From: Labrys sedimenti
Lineage (GTDB): Bacteria; Pseudomonadota; Alphaproteobacteria; Rhizobiales; Labraceae
Reading direction: 5' to 3'
DNA: 64,000 bases
Assembly (NCBI RefSeq): GCF_034424805.1
Contig: NZ_JAXOUF010000001.1
Span: 744,001 to 808,000 of the forward strand
Positions 11,689 to 20,619 of this stretch are shown piece by piece. How positions within the stretch are numbered: the stretch's first letter is position 1; every line of letters starts with the position of its first letter. The translations under genes were made by a program, and so were the position numbers. Under the pieces are notes generated by a model. It searched no databases, was not told the DNA's origin, and was given only the letters and a program-made list of their open reading frames with translations.

Positions 11689-12663
11689 ATGCCCGCAGCC
11701 ATTCGCGTTCATCAGACCGGCGGCCCCGAGGTTTTGACCTATGAGGAGGTCGCCACGCCGCTGCCCGCCGCCGGCGAGGTCCTGATCCGCCAGCATGCCT
11801 GCGGCGTGAACTATATCGATACCTATTACCGCTCCGGCCTCTACAAGGCGCCGTCCCTGCCGTTCACCCTCGGCGCGGAAGGGGCGGGGGAAGTGATCGC
11901 GGTCGGCGAGGGGGTGGGCAACTTCAAGCCCGGCGACCGCGTGGCCTATGCCGGTGCCGTCGGCAGCTATGCCTCCGAGCGCACCTATCCCGCCAACCGG
12001 CTCGTGCCGTTGCCGGAGGCGATTTCCTACGAGCAGGCAGCCGGCATGATGCTCAAGGGCATGACGGCGCAATATCTGATCCGGCGCACTTTCAAGGTCT
12101 CAACCGGCCAGACGGTCCTGGTGCATGCGGCCGCGGGCGGTGTCGGGCTGATCCTGTGCCAATGGGCCAAGGCGCTCGGCGCGACGGTGATCGGCACGGT
12201 GGGCTCGGAAGAAAAGGCCGCGCTGGCGCGCGCCAACGGCGCCGACCACACCATTCTCTATCGCAGCGAGGACTGGGTGAAGCGGGTGGCCGAAATCACC
12301 GATGGCCGCAAATGCGAGGTGGTCTATGACGGTGTCGGCAAGGATACCTTCCCCGGTTCGCTCGACTGTCTGAGGCCACTCGGCATGTGGGTTTCCTTCG
12401 GCAATGCCTCCGGCCCGGTCGAGCCGGTTCCCATGCTGCTCCTGTCCCAGAAGGGTTCGCTCTTTGCTACCCGCCCAACCTTGGGAACCTATGTTGCCGA
12501 ACGCGCCGACCTGCTGGCGACGGCCGGCGACCTGTTCGAGACGGTCGCCTCCGGCAAGGTGAAGATCCCGGTCAACCAGCGCTATCAGCTCAAGGATGCC
12601 CGCAAGGCGCATGAGGAACTGGAAGGGCGGGGCACGACGGGATCCTCGATCCTGTTGCCGTAG
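11689..12663 (+). CDS. NADPH:quinone oxidoreductase (zinc-independent MDR family)
   Basis: The 324-residue protein has the GroES-like N-terminal domain of medium-chain dehydrogenases, with the quinone-oxidoreductase signature CGVNYIDTYYRSGLY, and a Rossmann domain with the NADPH loop AAAGGVGLILCQWAKALGA. The zinc-binding cysteines of alcohol dehydrogenases are absent, as expected for the QOR branch. It should reduce quinones or other electrophiles in the cytoplasm; the natural substrate is unknown. The start is the ATG at 11689 following a 156-base gap after pcs, and a methyltransferase gene begins 30 bases after its stop. Confidence 0.92.
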   Translation: MPAAIRVHQTGGPEVLTYEEVATPLPAAGEVLIRQHACGVNYIDTYYRSGLYKAPSLPFTLGAEGAGEVIAVGEGVGNFKPGDRVAYAGAVGSYASERTYPANRLVPLPEAISYEQAAGMMLKGMTAQYLIRRTFKVSTGQTVLVHAAAGGVGLILCQWAKALGATVIGTVGSEEKAALARANGADHTILYRSEDWVKRVAEITDGRKCEVVYDGVGKDTFPGSLDCLRPLGMWVSFGNASGPVEPVPMLLLSQKGSLFATRPTLGTYVAERADLLATAGDLFETVASGKVKIPVNQRYQLKDARKAHEELEGRGTTGSSILLP

Positions 12664-12693
12664 GGCGTCACGAAACGTTAGTTGCGGTGGCGA

Positions 12694-13416
12694 ATGACCG
12701 AAGACATCTATGACCCGCAATTCGTGAAAGGCGTCTTCGATCGCTGTTCCGATAAATATATCGCGTTCAGCACCTGGTGCTCGCTCGGCTTCACTGAACG
12801 CTGGCGCCGGCAATGCGTCGAGGCGCTGCCAGCGCCGCCAGCCCCGGCTGCCATGGGCTATGATCTCATGGCCGGCACCGGCGAGGTCTGGCCTCATCTC
12901 CTGAAACGCCATCCGACGACCGCAAGCATCATCGCCGTCGATATCTCCACGGGCATGCGTCAGCGCGCGATGGCCCGCCTTCATGCTCACCGGGCCCACA
13001 AGATCGCCTTCATCGAGGACGACGTCCTGTCCAGCAATTTACCGGACAGCAGCGCGGATTTCGTGATTTCGACCTTTGGTCTGAAGACGTTCAATCCTGG
13101 CCAGCATCGCAAACTTGCAGCCTTGATCGCCCGCTGCCTCAAACCGGGCGGTTGTTTCTCGCTGATCGAGGCCTCCGATCCCAAGGGATGGTGGCTTCGT
13201 CCGCTCTATCTGTTCCATCTCAAGATGGTGCTGCCCATGATCGAGCGCTTCCTGCTGAAGGGAGCCCAGGACTTCGCCATGATCGGCACCTACAGCACCA
13301 ATTTCGGCGATGCCTCCGCCTTCGCCCGCATGCTGGAGGCGGAAGGCCTGCAGGTTGACTACCTGAAGTTCTTTTACGGATGCGCAACCGGTGTATGCGG
13401 ACGCAAGCCGGCATGA
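12694..13416 (+). CDS. Class I SAM-dependent methyltransferase (UbiE/COQ5-like)
   Basis: The 240-residue protein has the SAM-binding motif I MAGTGEVWPHLL, an acidic end of strand 2 (AVDISTGM) and the post-motif region STFGLKTFNP, which resembles UbiE/MenG quinone methyltransferases. A true ubiE is not necessarily meant; the substrate is unknown. Just upstream lies a quinone oxidoreductase 30 bases away, so a shared transcript and a link with quinone chemistry are plausible. The ATG at 12694 was chosen over a TTG at 12682; neither has a strong Shine-Dalgarno sequence. Confidence 0.8.
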   Translation: MTEDIYDPQFVKGVFDRCSDKYIAFSTWCSLGFTERWRRQCVEALPAPPAPAAMGYDLMAGTGEVWPHLLKRHPTTASIIAVDISTGMRQRAMARLHAHRAHKIAFIEDDVLSSNLPDSSADFVISTFGLKTFNPGQHRKLAALIARCLKPGGCFSLIEASDPKGWWLRPLYLFHLKMVLPMIERFLLKGAQDFAMIGTYSTNFGDASAFARMLEAEGLQVDYLKFFYGCATGVCGRKPA

Positions 13417-13808
13417 GCAGGTGCTTTCATCGTCAGGGCCGCTCGCCTCACGCATGCCATGTTTTTCGGCTCCAGAGCATTCGGTAAGAGTCGCGAATAA
13501 CCCTTTGAAAGACAAATCGAAGAATGCTGTTGGCACCGGAAGCGCCAGGGTGGTACCGGGGGGCGGAATGGGCTAAAGCGTTTGGCGATTTAATGGAATC
13601 ACTGAGAGTCGCCAAAGCGTGTTGCGATTTGAACGGACGACTTCAAATCGCAAAGATGCGTCGAAACAAGGTGCTAGAGCAAATTGGCGTTCACGTTTGA
13701 GCGCATTTTGCCTTGGGACGCGTCGAGAACGAAGAGCGTGAGCAAGGAGCGTTTCCCAAGACGCGATTTGTTCATGAGGACGCCGCAGAATCGGTTTGAG
13801 GCCGTGCA
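13417..13808. other. Intergenic region upstream of gyrA, rich in inverted repeats
   Basis: No coding sequence is supported in these 392 bases. TTTGGCGA (13581-13588) and TCGCCAAA (13609-13616) form a hairpin. Directly after it comes a diverged, inverted copy of the dispersed repeat family described separately (13616-13706). The gyrA promoter must lie somewhere here, but I cannot point to a convincing -35/-10 pair. Confidence 0.6.
13616..13706 (-). repeat. Dispersed double-hairpin repeat, copy D (diverged, inverted)
   Basis: Read on the minus strand, this segment matches the copies at 30666 and 31307: it has the TTTGCGATTT hairpin arm, then TTCGACGCATCTTTGCG, and the TTGCTCTA box, with many substitutions elsewhere. 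About 19 bases around 13662 are identical to copy A. It lies 100 bases ahead of gyrA. Confidence 0.65.
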
Positions 13809-16538
13809 TTGACTGACGAAAACGACAAGAGGCCGGATGACGGGGAACCGTCCGACATCCGCTCGACTTCCATCACCGACGAGATGAGGCGCAGCTATCT
13901 CGATTACGCCATGAGCGTGATCGTGAGCCGTGCCCTGCCGGACGTGCGTGACGGCCTGAAGCCGGTCCATCGGCGCATCGTGCATTCCATGTACGAGAAC
14001 AACCACACGCCCGACCGCAAATACGTCAAGTCGGCCAACATCGTCGGCGCCGTCATGGGTCAGTATCACCCCCATGGCGACCAGTCGATCTACGACGCCC
14101 TGGTCCGCATGGCCCAGCCCTTCTCCATGCGCCTGATGCTGGTGGACGGGCAGGGCAATTTCGGGTCGGTGGACGGCGATCCGCCGGCGGCGATGCGCTA
14201 CACCGAGTCGCGCATGTCGAAGGCCGCCGTGGCGATGATCGACGACATCGACAAGGCTACGGTCGACTTCCAGGAAAACTATGACGGCACCAAGGAAGAG
14301 CCGTCCGTCCTGCCGGCGCGCTTTCCCAACCTGCTGGTCAATGGTGCCGGCGGCATCGCGGTCGGCATGGCCACCAACATCCCGCCCCACAATCTCGGTG
14401 AGGTGATCGACGGCTGCCTAGCCTATATCGACAATCCGGCCATCACCATCGACGATCTGATGGAACTGATCCCGGGCCCCGATTTCCCGACCGCCGCCAA
14501 CATCGTCGGCCGCTCGGGCATCCGCTCGGCCTACAACACCGGCCGTGGTTCGATCATCATGCGCGCCAGCGCCACGATCGAGGAAATCCGCAAGGACCGC
14601 GACGCCATCATCGTCACCGCCATTCCCTACCAGGTCAACAAGGCGACGTTGCAGGAGCGCATCGCCGAACTGGTGCGCGAGAAGCGGATCGAGGGCATCG
14701 CCGAAGTCCGCGACGAGTCCGACCGCCAGGGCATGCGCCTCGTCATCGAGCTCAAGCGTGACGCGGTCGGCGAGGTGGTGCTGAACCAGCTCTACCGCTT
14801 CACCTCGCTGCAGACCAGCTTCGGGGCAAACATGGTGGCGCTGAATGGCGGCCGCCCCGAGTTGCTCAACCTCAAGGACATGATCTCGGCCTTCGTCGAC
14901 TTCCGTGAGGAGGTGATCAGCCGCCGCACCAAATATCTGCTGAACAAGGCGCGCGACCGCGCCCATATCCTGTGCGGCCTCGCCACCGCCGTCGCCAATA
15001 TCGACGAGGTCATCCGCATCATCCGCACCAGCCCCGACCCGAACACGGCCCGCGAGGCCTTGATGGGCCGCGATTGGCCGACGGGCGATATTGCGCCACT
15101 GATCCTGCTGGTCGACGATCCCAAGCACCCGATGAACGAGGACGGCACCTACCGCCTCTCGGATGCCCAGGCCCGCGCTATCCTGGAACTGCGCCTGGCC
15201 CGCCTGACGGCTCTCGGGCGCGACGAAATCGGCGACGAGCTGCAGACTCTGGCCGACCAGATCCGCGACTATCTCGACATCCTGCGCTCACGCGCGCGCA
15301 TCATGGCGATCGCCCGTACGGAACTCGAGGAGATGAAGGCGCTGCACGCCACGCCGCGCCTCACCGAGATCCTCGATTCGGATGCCGATTTCGAGGACGA
15401 GGACCTGATCCAGCGCGAGGACATGGTGGTGACCGTGTCCCACGCCGGCTATGTCAAGCGGGTGCCTCTCTCCACCTATCGGGCGCAGCACCGCGGCGGC
15501 AAGGGCCGCTCCGGCATGCAGACCAAGGAAGAGGATTTCGTCACCTATCTGTTCGTGGCGAACACCCACACGCCGGTGCTGTTCTTCTCCTCCAAGGGAC
15601 GCGTCTACAAGGAGAAGGTCTGGCGTCTGCCGCTGGCGGCGCCCCAGGCGCGCGGCAAGGCCTTCATCAACCTGCTGCCGATCGAGGCGGACGAGCGGAT
15701 CACTTCGATCATGCCGCTGCCCGAGGATGAGAACCAGTGGGCGACGCTGCACATCATGTTCGCCACCTCCTCCGGCACGGTGCGGCGAAACGACCTCTCG
15801 GACTTCGTCCAGGTCAACCGCGCCGGCAAGATCGCGATGAAGCTGGAGGAAGGCGAGCAGATCCGGGACGTCTCGATTTGCACCGAGGCAGACGATGTGC
15901 TGCTCACCACCGCTCTCGGCCAGTGCATCCGCTTCCCCGTACCCGACGTGCGCGTGTTCAAGGGGCGTGACTCCATGGGCGTGCGCGGCATCCGGCTGGA
16001 GGGCGAGGACACCGTCATCGCCATGGATATCATCGCCCACCGCGAGATTTCTCCCGAGGAGCGATCCGCCTATTTCAAGATGCGGCGCGCTGTGGCCGGT
16101 GAGACCGAAAACGGCGACAACGGCGTCGAGGATACCGAGGAGACGAGCGACACCTCTGTGGAAATCTCCACCGAGCGTTACGCCCAGCTCTCGGCCGAGG
16201 AGCAGTTCATCCTCACCATTTCCGAAAATGGTTATGGCAAGCGCTCTTCCTCCTACGAGTATCGCATCACCGGACGTGGCGGCAAAGGCATCGTGGCCAT
16301 GGCCGTCAACCAGCGCAATGGCAAGCTGGTCTCCTCCTATGCCGTCGAGCACAGCGACCAGATCATGCTGGTGACCGATGGCGGCCAACTCATCCGCTGC
16401 CCGGTCGAGGGCATCCGCATCGTCGGACGCGGCTCGCAAGGCGTCATCGTCTTCAACACGGCCGAGGGGGAGAAAGTCGTCTCCGTCGAGCGCGTCAGCG
16501 ATGAGGGTGACGAAGACGAGGAAGGCGGCGAAGAATAG
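13809..16538 (+). CDS. gyrA: DNA gyrase subunit A
   Basis: The 909-residue subunit cuts and rejoins DNA in the gyrase heterotetramer. The catalytic tyrosine lies in AAMRYTESRM (Tyr131), the breakage-reunion domain is complete, and the C-terminal beta-pinwheel carries the gyrase-specific box HRGGKGR that marks GyrA rather than ParC. The C-terminus ends in an acidic EGDEDEEGGEE. The quinolone-resistance region reads GQYHPHGDQSIYD: Gln92 stands where E. coli has Ser83, while Asp96 (E. coli Asp87) is kept. The start is a TTG, because an in-frame TGA lies 12 bases upstream and the next Met would remove the conserved N-terminal arm; AGG lies about 9 bases ahead. A terminator follows directly. Confidence 0.98.
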   Translation: MTDENDKRPDDGEPSDIRSTSITDEMRRSYLDYAMSVIVSRALPDVRDGLKPVHRRIVHSMYENNHTPDRKYVKSANIVGAVMGQYHPHGDQSIYDALVRMAQPFSMRLMLVDGQGNFGSVDGDPPAAMRYTESRMSKAAVAMIDDIDKATVDFQENYDGTKEEPSVLPARFPNLLVNGAGGIAVGMATNIPPHNLGEVIDGCLAYIDNPAITIDDLMELIPGPDFPTAANIVGRSGIRSAYNTGRGSIIMRASATIEEIRKDRDAIIVTAIPYQVNKATLQERIAELVREKRIEGIAEVRDESDRQGMRLVIELKRDAVGEVVLNQLYRFTSLQTSFGANMVALNGGRPELLNLKDMISAFVDFREEVISRRTKYLLNKARDRAHILCGLATAVANIDEVIRIIRTSPDPNTAREALMGRDWPTGDIAPLILLVDDPKHPMNEDGTYRLSDAQARAILELRLARLTALGRDEIGDELQTLADQIRDYLDILRSRARIMAIARTELEEMKALHATPRLTEILDSDADFEDEDLIQREDMVVTVSHAGYVKRVPLSTYRAQHRGGKGRSGMQTKEEDFVTYLFVANTHTPVLFFSSKGRVYKEKVWRLPLAAPQARGKAFINLLPIEADERITSIMPLPEDENQWATLHIMFATSSGTVRRNDLSDFVQVNRAGKIAMKLEEGEQIRDVSICTEADDVLLTTALGQCIRFPVPDVRVFKGRDSMGVRGIRLEGEDTVIAMDIIAHREISPEERSAYFKMRRAVAGETENGDNGVEDTEETSDTSVEISTERYAQLSAEEQFILTISENGYGKRSSSYEYRITGRGGKGIVAMAVNQRNGKLVSSYAVEHSDQIMLVTDGGQLIRCPVEGIRIVGRGSQGVIVFNTAEGEKVVSVERVSDEGDEDEEGGEE

Positions 16539-16552
16539 CCCCAAACAAAAAA

Positions 16553-16580
16553 AGCGGCACCCCGCGAAGGGTGCCGTTTG
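16553..16580 (+). terminator. Rho-independent terminator of gyrA
   Basis: CGGCACCC and GGGTGCCG form a perfect 8-bp stem with the loop CGCGAA, followed by TTTG and preceded by an A-run. It begins about 15 bases after the gyrA stop. Confidence 0.8.
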
Positions 16581-16684
16581 TAAGTTCCGGAAGGGCTTTT
16601 GCGATCAGCCGAACCGGCGGTCTTGGAGGGAGGAAGCCATCACATCACCACAGGTTACGGATGATGCGAGGGATAATAAGGGGA

Positions 16685-16972
16685 TCATTGCGGCAGCTTG
16701 ACCTTGACCAGCGTGGTCTTGCCGGTGTCCTGATAAACTTGGATCAGCGTCACCGGCGGCATCGCCTGCTTGGCAGCGGCATCGCCTGCGCAGGCGGCAA
16801 TGATTGAATTCTTGCTGCAATCGGCAGCGAGGGATGCAACGTTCAGCCTGTCGCCGCGGCTGGCGGCAACCTGTTGGGGCTGCATGCGGGCCACATCGAG
16901 AAGAGAGGCGGCGGCGAGGGCGAAGAGGCTTGCACCGATTGCCAGAGCGGGGCGAAGGGTTGTCATAGCCAT
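16685..16972 (-). CDS. Small exported protein of unknown function
   Basis: The 95-residue product has a likely Sec signal peptide (hydrophobic stretch LRPALAIGASLFALAAASLL, about residues 6-25). The mature part contains two cysteines ten residues apart (DCSKNSIIAACAG), which could form a disulfide in the periplasm, and ends in a basic VKVKLPQ. I do not recognise the family. A second ATG two codons later is equally possible as the start. It is convergent with gyrA. Confidence 0.55.
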   Translation of the reverse strand: MAMTTLRPALAIGASLFALAAASLLDVARMQPQQVAASRGDRLNVASLAADCSKNSIIAACAGDAAAKQAMPPVTLIQVYQDTGKTTLVKVKLPQ

Positions 16973-16976
16973 GCAT

Positions 16977-17568
16977 CCTATCAGTTCAGGTATGTCTCAA
17001 CCTTGTTTGATCACTTATGACTCATTAACCATGATGCGACCGTGACTCGCCGTGCGCTTTCGCACACGCCGTCCTCGCGGGTTGGGCGTTTGCGCGACAA
17101 GGGCGTTGGAGACGAGAACAGCGAGGGCCATGTGCATCAACCGTTTTGGGGCAGAATTTACCCGTTGGATCGTAAATTCCGAGGCATTTCGCTTGAACTG
17201 TGTCGTGCCCCGGATAATGCGATGGCCGGCCAGAAAGTTCCCTGAGCGGTCGATCATCGGAACGATTTTCGTTGCCTTCCGCAGACGGGCCTCGCCTCAA
17301 TGGTCGGCGCAGAGTGTACCAAAATGAAACATTCCGGATGCCTGGACCTTCGGCTTAAGCCTTAGGGCGTGCCATCGGTTATAGTCTGGAGTTTGACGAG
17401 GTTAATAATGGTCGGATGGGAAGGGCAAGCGTTGCCGAGACTTCGCGTCACGGCAAGCAAGGCGGCCAGGCTGCAAGGCTTTTGTCCTCGATTGCCTTCC
17501 CCTCGGCGATCACTACGCCGTCAAACCCGAGATTATAGCCAACGATACGCTCCAACGATGAGAGTGCC
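16977..17568. other. 592-base region without a recognisable gene
   Basis: Several short open frames exist on both strands, but none has a ribosome binding site with recognisable protein features, and base composition is mixed. I see no tRNA-like or terminator-like structure. It separates the small exported protein from coaD and probably contains the coaD promoter. Confidence 0.5.
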
Positions 17569-18087
17569 ATGACTTCAGCCCATGCCACGCCTAGGACGGC
17601 CTTCTATGCGGGCTCTTTCGACCCTCTGACCAACGGCCATGTCGACGTCATCCGGCACGCTGCGGCCGTAGCTGATCGATTGGTGGTCGCTATTGGCGTG
17701 CATCCTGGCAAGGCTCCCTTGTTCACGGCAGAAGAGCGCATGGACATGATCCGCGAGGATTGCGGCCCCTTGCTCGGTCCTGACCAATTGGAAGTCGTCA
17801 CCTTTGCGGATCTCGCCGTCGATGCGGCCCGGCGCGTGGGAGCGACCTTGCTGATCCGCGGCCTCAGGGACGGCACCGATCTCGACTATGAAATGCAGAT
17901 GGCCGGCATGAATGCGGCCCTGGCGCCCGGTGTGCAGACCGTATTCCTGCCATCCTCGCCGATCGTGCGCCCTATCACCGCCACGCTTGTGCGCCAAATC
18001 GCGGCCATGGGTGGCGATGTCTCCGGATTCGTACCGGCAGGCGTGCTGCGCCGCCTGAAGGCGCGGTTCGCCAAATCGACGCCCTAG
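17569..18087 (+). CDS. coaD: Phosphopantetheine adenylyltransferase
   Basis: The 172-residue enzyme catalyses the fourth step of coenzyme A synthesis, transferring AMP from ATP to 4'-phosphopantetheine. It shows the nucleotidyltransferase motif GSFDPLTNGH near residue 16-25, the RGLRDGTDLDYEMQMAGMN segment and a C-terminal variant of the ISSTLVRE loop. The length is normal for CoaD. Codons just upstream of the ATG include GAGAG as a modest ribosome binding site. Two cyclophilin genes and queA-tgt follow on the same strand, a common rhizobial order. Confidence 0.97.
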   Translation: MTSAHATPRTAFYAGSFDPLTNGHVDVIRHAAAVADRLVVAIGVHPGKAPLFTAEERMDMIREDCGPLLGPDQLEVVTFADLAVDAARRVGATLLIRGLRDGTDLDYEMQMAGMNAALAPGVQTVFLPSSPIVRPITATLVRQIAAMGGDVSGFVPAGVLRRLKARFAKSTP

Positions 18088-18130
18088 GGCAAAACCCCGC
18101 AATCCATTCCGTCTTCGAGGGAGACAATCC

Positions 18131-18673
18131 TTGCTTCGTATTCTTTCTGCTTTGGCCGTCGTGATCGGCCTTTTCGCCGTGGCCCCCGCTCAGGCTGCGC
18201 AAGCCGATGCCAACACCGTCTATCTCGACACCCAGTATGGCCGCGCCACCATCAAGCTGCGTCCCGACCTCGCACCCAAGCATGTCGAGCAGATCAAGAC
18301 GCTGGTGAAGCGCGGCTTCTACAACGGCATCGTCTTCCATCGGGTGATCGAGGGTTTCATGGCCCAGACCGGCGATCCCACCGGCACCGGCACCGGCGGC
18401 TCGGACCTGCCTGACCTCAAGGCCGAATTCACCAACAAGGCCAAGTTCGTGCGCGGCGTCGTCGGCATGGCCCGTTCCTCCGATCCGAATTCGGCGAATT
18501 CGCAGTTCTTCATCATGTATGCCCCGCAGGCCAGCCTGGATGGCCAGTACACTATCGTCGGCGAAGTGGTGTCCGGCATGGACGCCATCGACAAGATCAA
18601 GAAGGGCGATTCCAGCGACAACGGCATGGTCAGCAATCCCGACAAGATCATCAAGATGCAGTTGGCCAAGTAG
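18131..18673 (+). CDS. Exported peptidyl-prolyl cis-trans isomerase (cyclophilin)
   Basis: The 180-residue protein has a signal peptide ending APAQAAQA near residue 25, then a complete cyclophilin domain with FYNGIVFHRVIEGFMAQTGDPTGTGTGGS, the catalytic Arg in FHRV and NSQFFI. It should assist folding in the periplasm. The start is a TTG with a good GAGGGAGA eight bases upstream; no ATG is available before the signal peptide. It is 43 bases downstream of coaD and followed by a paralogue without a signal peptide, so the pair serves the periplasm and the cytoplasm respectively. Confidence 0.93.
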   Translation: MLRILSALAVVIGLFAVAPAQAAQADANTVYLDTQYGRATIKLRPDLAPKHVEQIKTLVKRGFYNGIVFHRVIEGFMAQTGDPTGTGTGGSDLPDLKAEFTNKAKFVRGVVGMARSSDPNSANSQFFIMYAPQASLDGQYTIVGEVVSGMDAIDKIKKGDSSDNGMVSNPDKIIKMQLAK

Positions 18674-18900
18674 ATATGTCGTTCCAGGCGCATTGCAGCA
18701 TGAAATGGTGCAATGTCGACCAGTAACCGCGCTCCAAATGAAGCGCCTCATTCGTCATACGGTTCCGGATCTGCGCAGCATCGCTTCGCGCCGCAGCGCA
18801 TCCGGGATGACCATGGCACCATTCGCCAATTGCAAGAAGGGCGGCCAGGCACTATCTAGCCGTCATTCCACTTCACTTTCCGAAAGAAAGGAGCGTGCCG

Positions 18901-19371
18901 ATGGCCGCTGATCCCGAAAACACGATCGTCATGGAAACCACGCAGGGCCGTGTCGTCATCGAACTGCGTCCGGACCTCGCCCCCCAGCATGTCGAGCGCA
19001 TCAAGCTGCTCGCCCGCGAGAAGTTCTATGACGGCATCGTCTTCCATCGGGTGATCGATGGTTTCATGGCGCAGGCCGGCTGCCCCGACGGCCGCGGCAC
19101 CGGCGGCTCCAAGCATCCGAACCTGCCGGCCGAGTTCAACGACGAGTCGCATGTGCGCGGCATCTGCTCGATGGCCCGTTCCTCGATGCCGAACTCCGCC
19201 AACTCGCAGTTCTTCATCGTGTTCGACAACGCCAAGTTCCTCGATCGCCAGTACACGGTCTGGGGCAAGGTCGTCGAAGGCATGGAGAATGTCGACAAGA
19301 TCAAGCGCGGCGAGCCGGTGGTAAACCCCGACAAGATCGTCTCGATGCGCGTTCAGGCCGACATCGTCTGA
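18901..19371 (+). CDS. ppiB: Cytoplasmic peptidyl-prolyl cis-trans isomerase B (cyclophilin)
   Basis: The 156-residue protein is a single cyclophilin domain without a signal peptide. The active-site segment FYDGIVFHRVIDGFMAQ and the later SMPNSANSQFFIVF are intact. It resembles the preceding exported paralogue closely through the core, suggesting tandem duplication followed by different localisation. The ATG at 18901 has AAGGAG seven bases upstream, which is preferred to a GTG two codons earlier. A strong terminator lies 20 bases past the stop. Confidence 0.95.
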   Translation: MAADPENTIVMETTQGRVVIELRPDLAPQHVERIKLLAREKFYDGIVFHRVIDGFMAQAGCPDGRGTGGSKHPNLPAEFNDESHVRGICSMARSSMPNSANSQFFIVFDNAKFLDRQYTVWGKVVEGMENVDKIKRGEPVVNPDKIVSMRVQADIV

Positions 19372-19392
19372 ACAAAGCCGAGACAGAAGATC

Positions 19393-19432
19393 GGGCACTA
19401 CCGGAGAAATCCGGTGGTGCCCTTTGCAGTTT
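19393..19432 (+). terminator. Terminator after ppiB
   Basis: GGGCACTACCGG and CCGGTGGTGCCC form a 12-bp stem with one G-T pair and a 6-base loop, followed by TTTGCAGTTT. It lies 22 bases after the ppiB stop. Confidence 0.75.
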
Positions 19433-19436
19433 AAAA

Positions 19437-19515
19437 CGTCATTGCGAGCGCCGCGAAGCAATCCAGGTGCCATGAAACGCAGAGCCTGGATTGCTTCGCG
19501 GCGCTCGCAATGACG
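19437..19515. repeat. Perfect 31-bp inverted repeat
   Basis: The arms 19437-19467 and 19485-19515 are exact reverse complements over 31 bases, separated by 17 bases. The left arm begins CGTCATTGCGAGCG and contains GAAGCAATCC, a motif I recall from intergenic repeats of many proteobacteria. The element sits between the ppiB terminator and the queA start. Its right arm contains an ATG that opens a spurious extension of queA. Confidence 0.9.
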
Positions 19516-19560
19516 CCCTGTAACAAAGCACCGTTAAATTGGGTTGCTTGGACGTTGACT

Positions 19561-20619
19561 ATGCGCGTTTCCGATTTCGATTTTCATCTTCCTGCCGAAA
19601 ACATCGCGCTTCGCCCCGCCGAGCCGCGCGATCAGGCGCGCCTGCTCGAAGTCGATCCCCTCGGCAACACGCTCGCCGATCGCACCGTGTCCGAGCTGCC
19701 GACGCTGCTGCGTGCGGGTGACATGCTGGTCTTCAACGACACCAAGGTCATCCCCGCCAGGCTGGATGGCCTGCGTCGCCGCCCGGGAGGGGCAGGGGCC
19801 GCTATCGAAGCGATGCTCCACCAGCGCCTCGGGCCGGCGCAGTGGAAGGCCTTCGCCCGCCCCGGCAAGCGCCTGGCCGTGGGTGACACCATCGAATTCG
19901 GCGAAGACCTGAGTGCCGCCGTCGAGGAAAAGGGCGAAGGCGGCGAGGTCACGCTGCGCTTTTCACTCGAAAGCGCCGAGCTGGACGTGGCGATCGCCAC
20001 GGTCGGCCACATTCCCCTCCCGCCCTATATCGCCTCCAAGCGAGCCGAGGATGCCCGGGATCGCGAGGACTACCAGACCATCTATGCCAAGGCTGATGGC
20101 GCGGTAGCCGCTCCCACGGCCGGGTTGCATTTCACCCCGGACCTGTTTGCAAGGCTGGATGCGGCCGGCATTGCCCGCCATTTCGTCACGCTGCATGTCG
20201 GCGCGGGCACCTTCCTGCCGGTGAAGGGCGAGGATCTGTCCGAACACAAGATGCATGCCGAGTTCGGGGTTGTGACCGCCGAGACGGCGCAAGCGCTCAA
20301 TGAAGGCAAGGCGAGGGGAGGGCGCATCATCGCCGTCGGCACCACGTCGCTGCGCCTGCTCGAAAGCGCTGCTGCGGCAGACCGCACGATCAACGCTTTC
20401 GCTGACGAGACCTCGATCTTCATCACACCGGGCCATGACTTCCGCACGGCCGACGCCTTGATGACCAATTTCCATTTGCCTCGCTCGACCCTGATGATGC
20501 TGGTCTCGGCCTTCGCCGGCTACGACACCATGAAGGTGGCCTATGCCCATGCCATCGCCGAGGGCTACCGCTTCTATTCCTATGGCGATGCCAGTCTGCT
20601 ATGGCGGGCGCCATGCTGA
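19561..20619 (+). CDS. queA: tRNA preQ1(34) S-adenosylmethionine ribosyltransferase-isomerase
   Basis: The 352-residue enzyme transfers the ribosyl part of SAM to 7-aminomethyl-7-deazaguanine in tRNA, the penultimate stage of queuosine synthesis. It shows MRVSDFDFHLPAENIALRP at the N-terminus, VFNDTKVIPARL, the conserved APTAGLHFT and HVGAGTFLPVK, and the C-terminal LMTNFHLPRSTLMMLVSAF. I start it at ATG 19561; an upstream ATG lies inside the inverted repeat and would add 17 unrelated residues. Its end overlaps the start of tgt by 19 bases, so the two queuosine genes are translated together. Confidence 0.97.
   Translation: MRVSDFDFHLPAENIALRPAEPRDQARLLEVDPLGNTLADRTVSELPTLLRAGDMLVFNDTKVIPARLDGLRRRPGGAGAAIEAMLHQRLGPAQWKAFARPGKRLAVGDTIEFGEDLSAAVEEKGEGGEVTLRFSLESAELDVAIATVGHIPLPPYIASKRAEDARDREDYQTIYAKADGAVAAPTAGLHFTPDLFARLDAAGIARHFVTLHVGAGTFLPVKGEDLSEHKMHAEFGVVTAETAQALNEGKARGGRIIAVGTTSLRLLESAAAADRTINAFADETSIFITPGHDFRTADALMTNFHLPRSTLMMLVSAFAGYDTMKVAYAHAIAEGYRFYSYGDASLLWRAPC

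Noticed and set aside
17015..17327. Overlapping open frames on both strands in the gap before coaD
   Set aside because: None has a ribosome binding site, recognisable domain, signal peptide or sensible composition.
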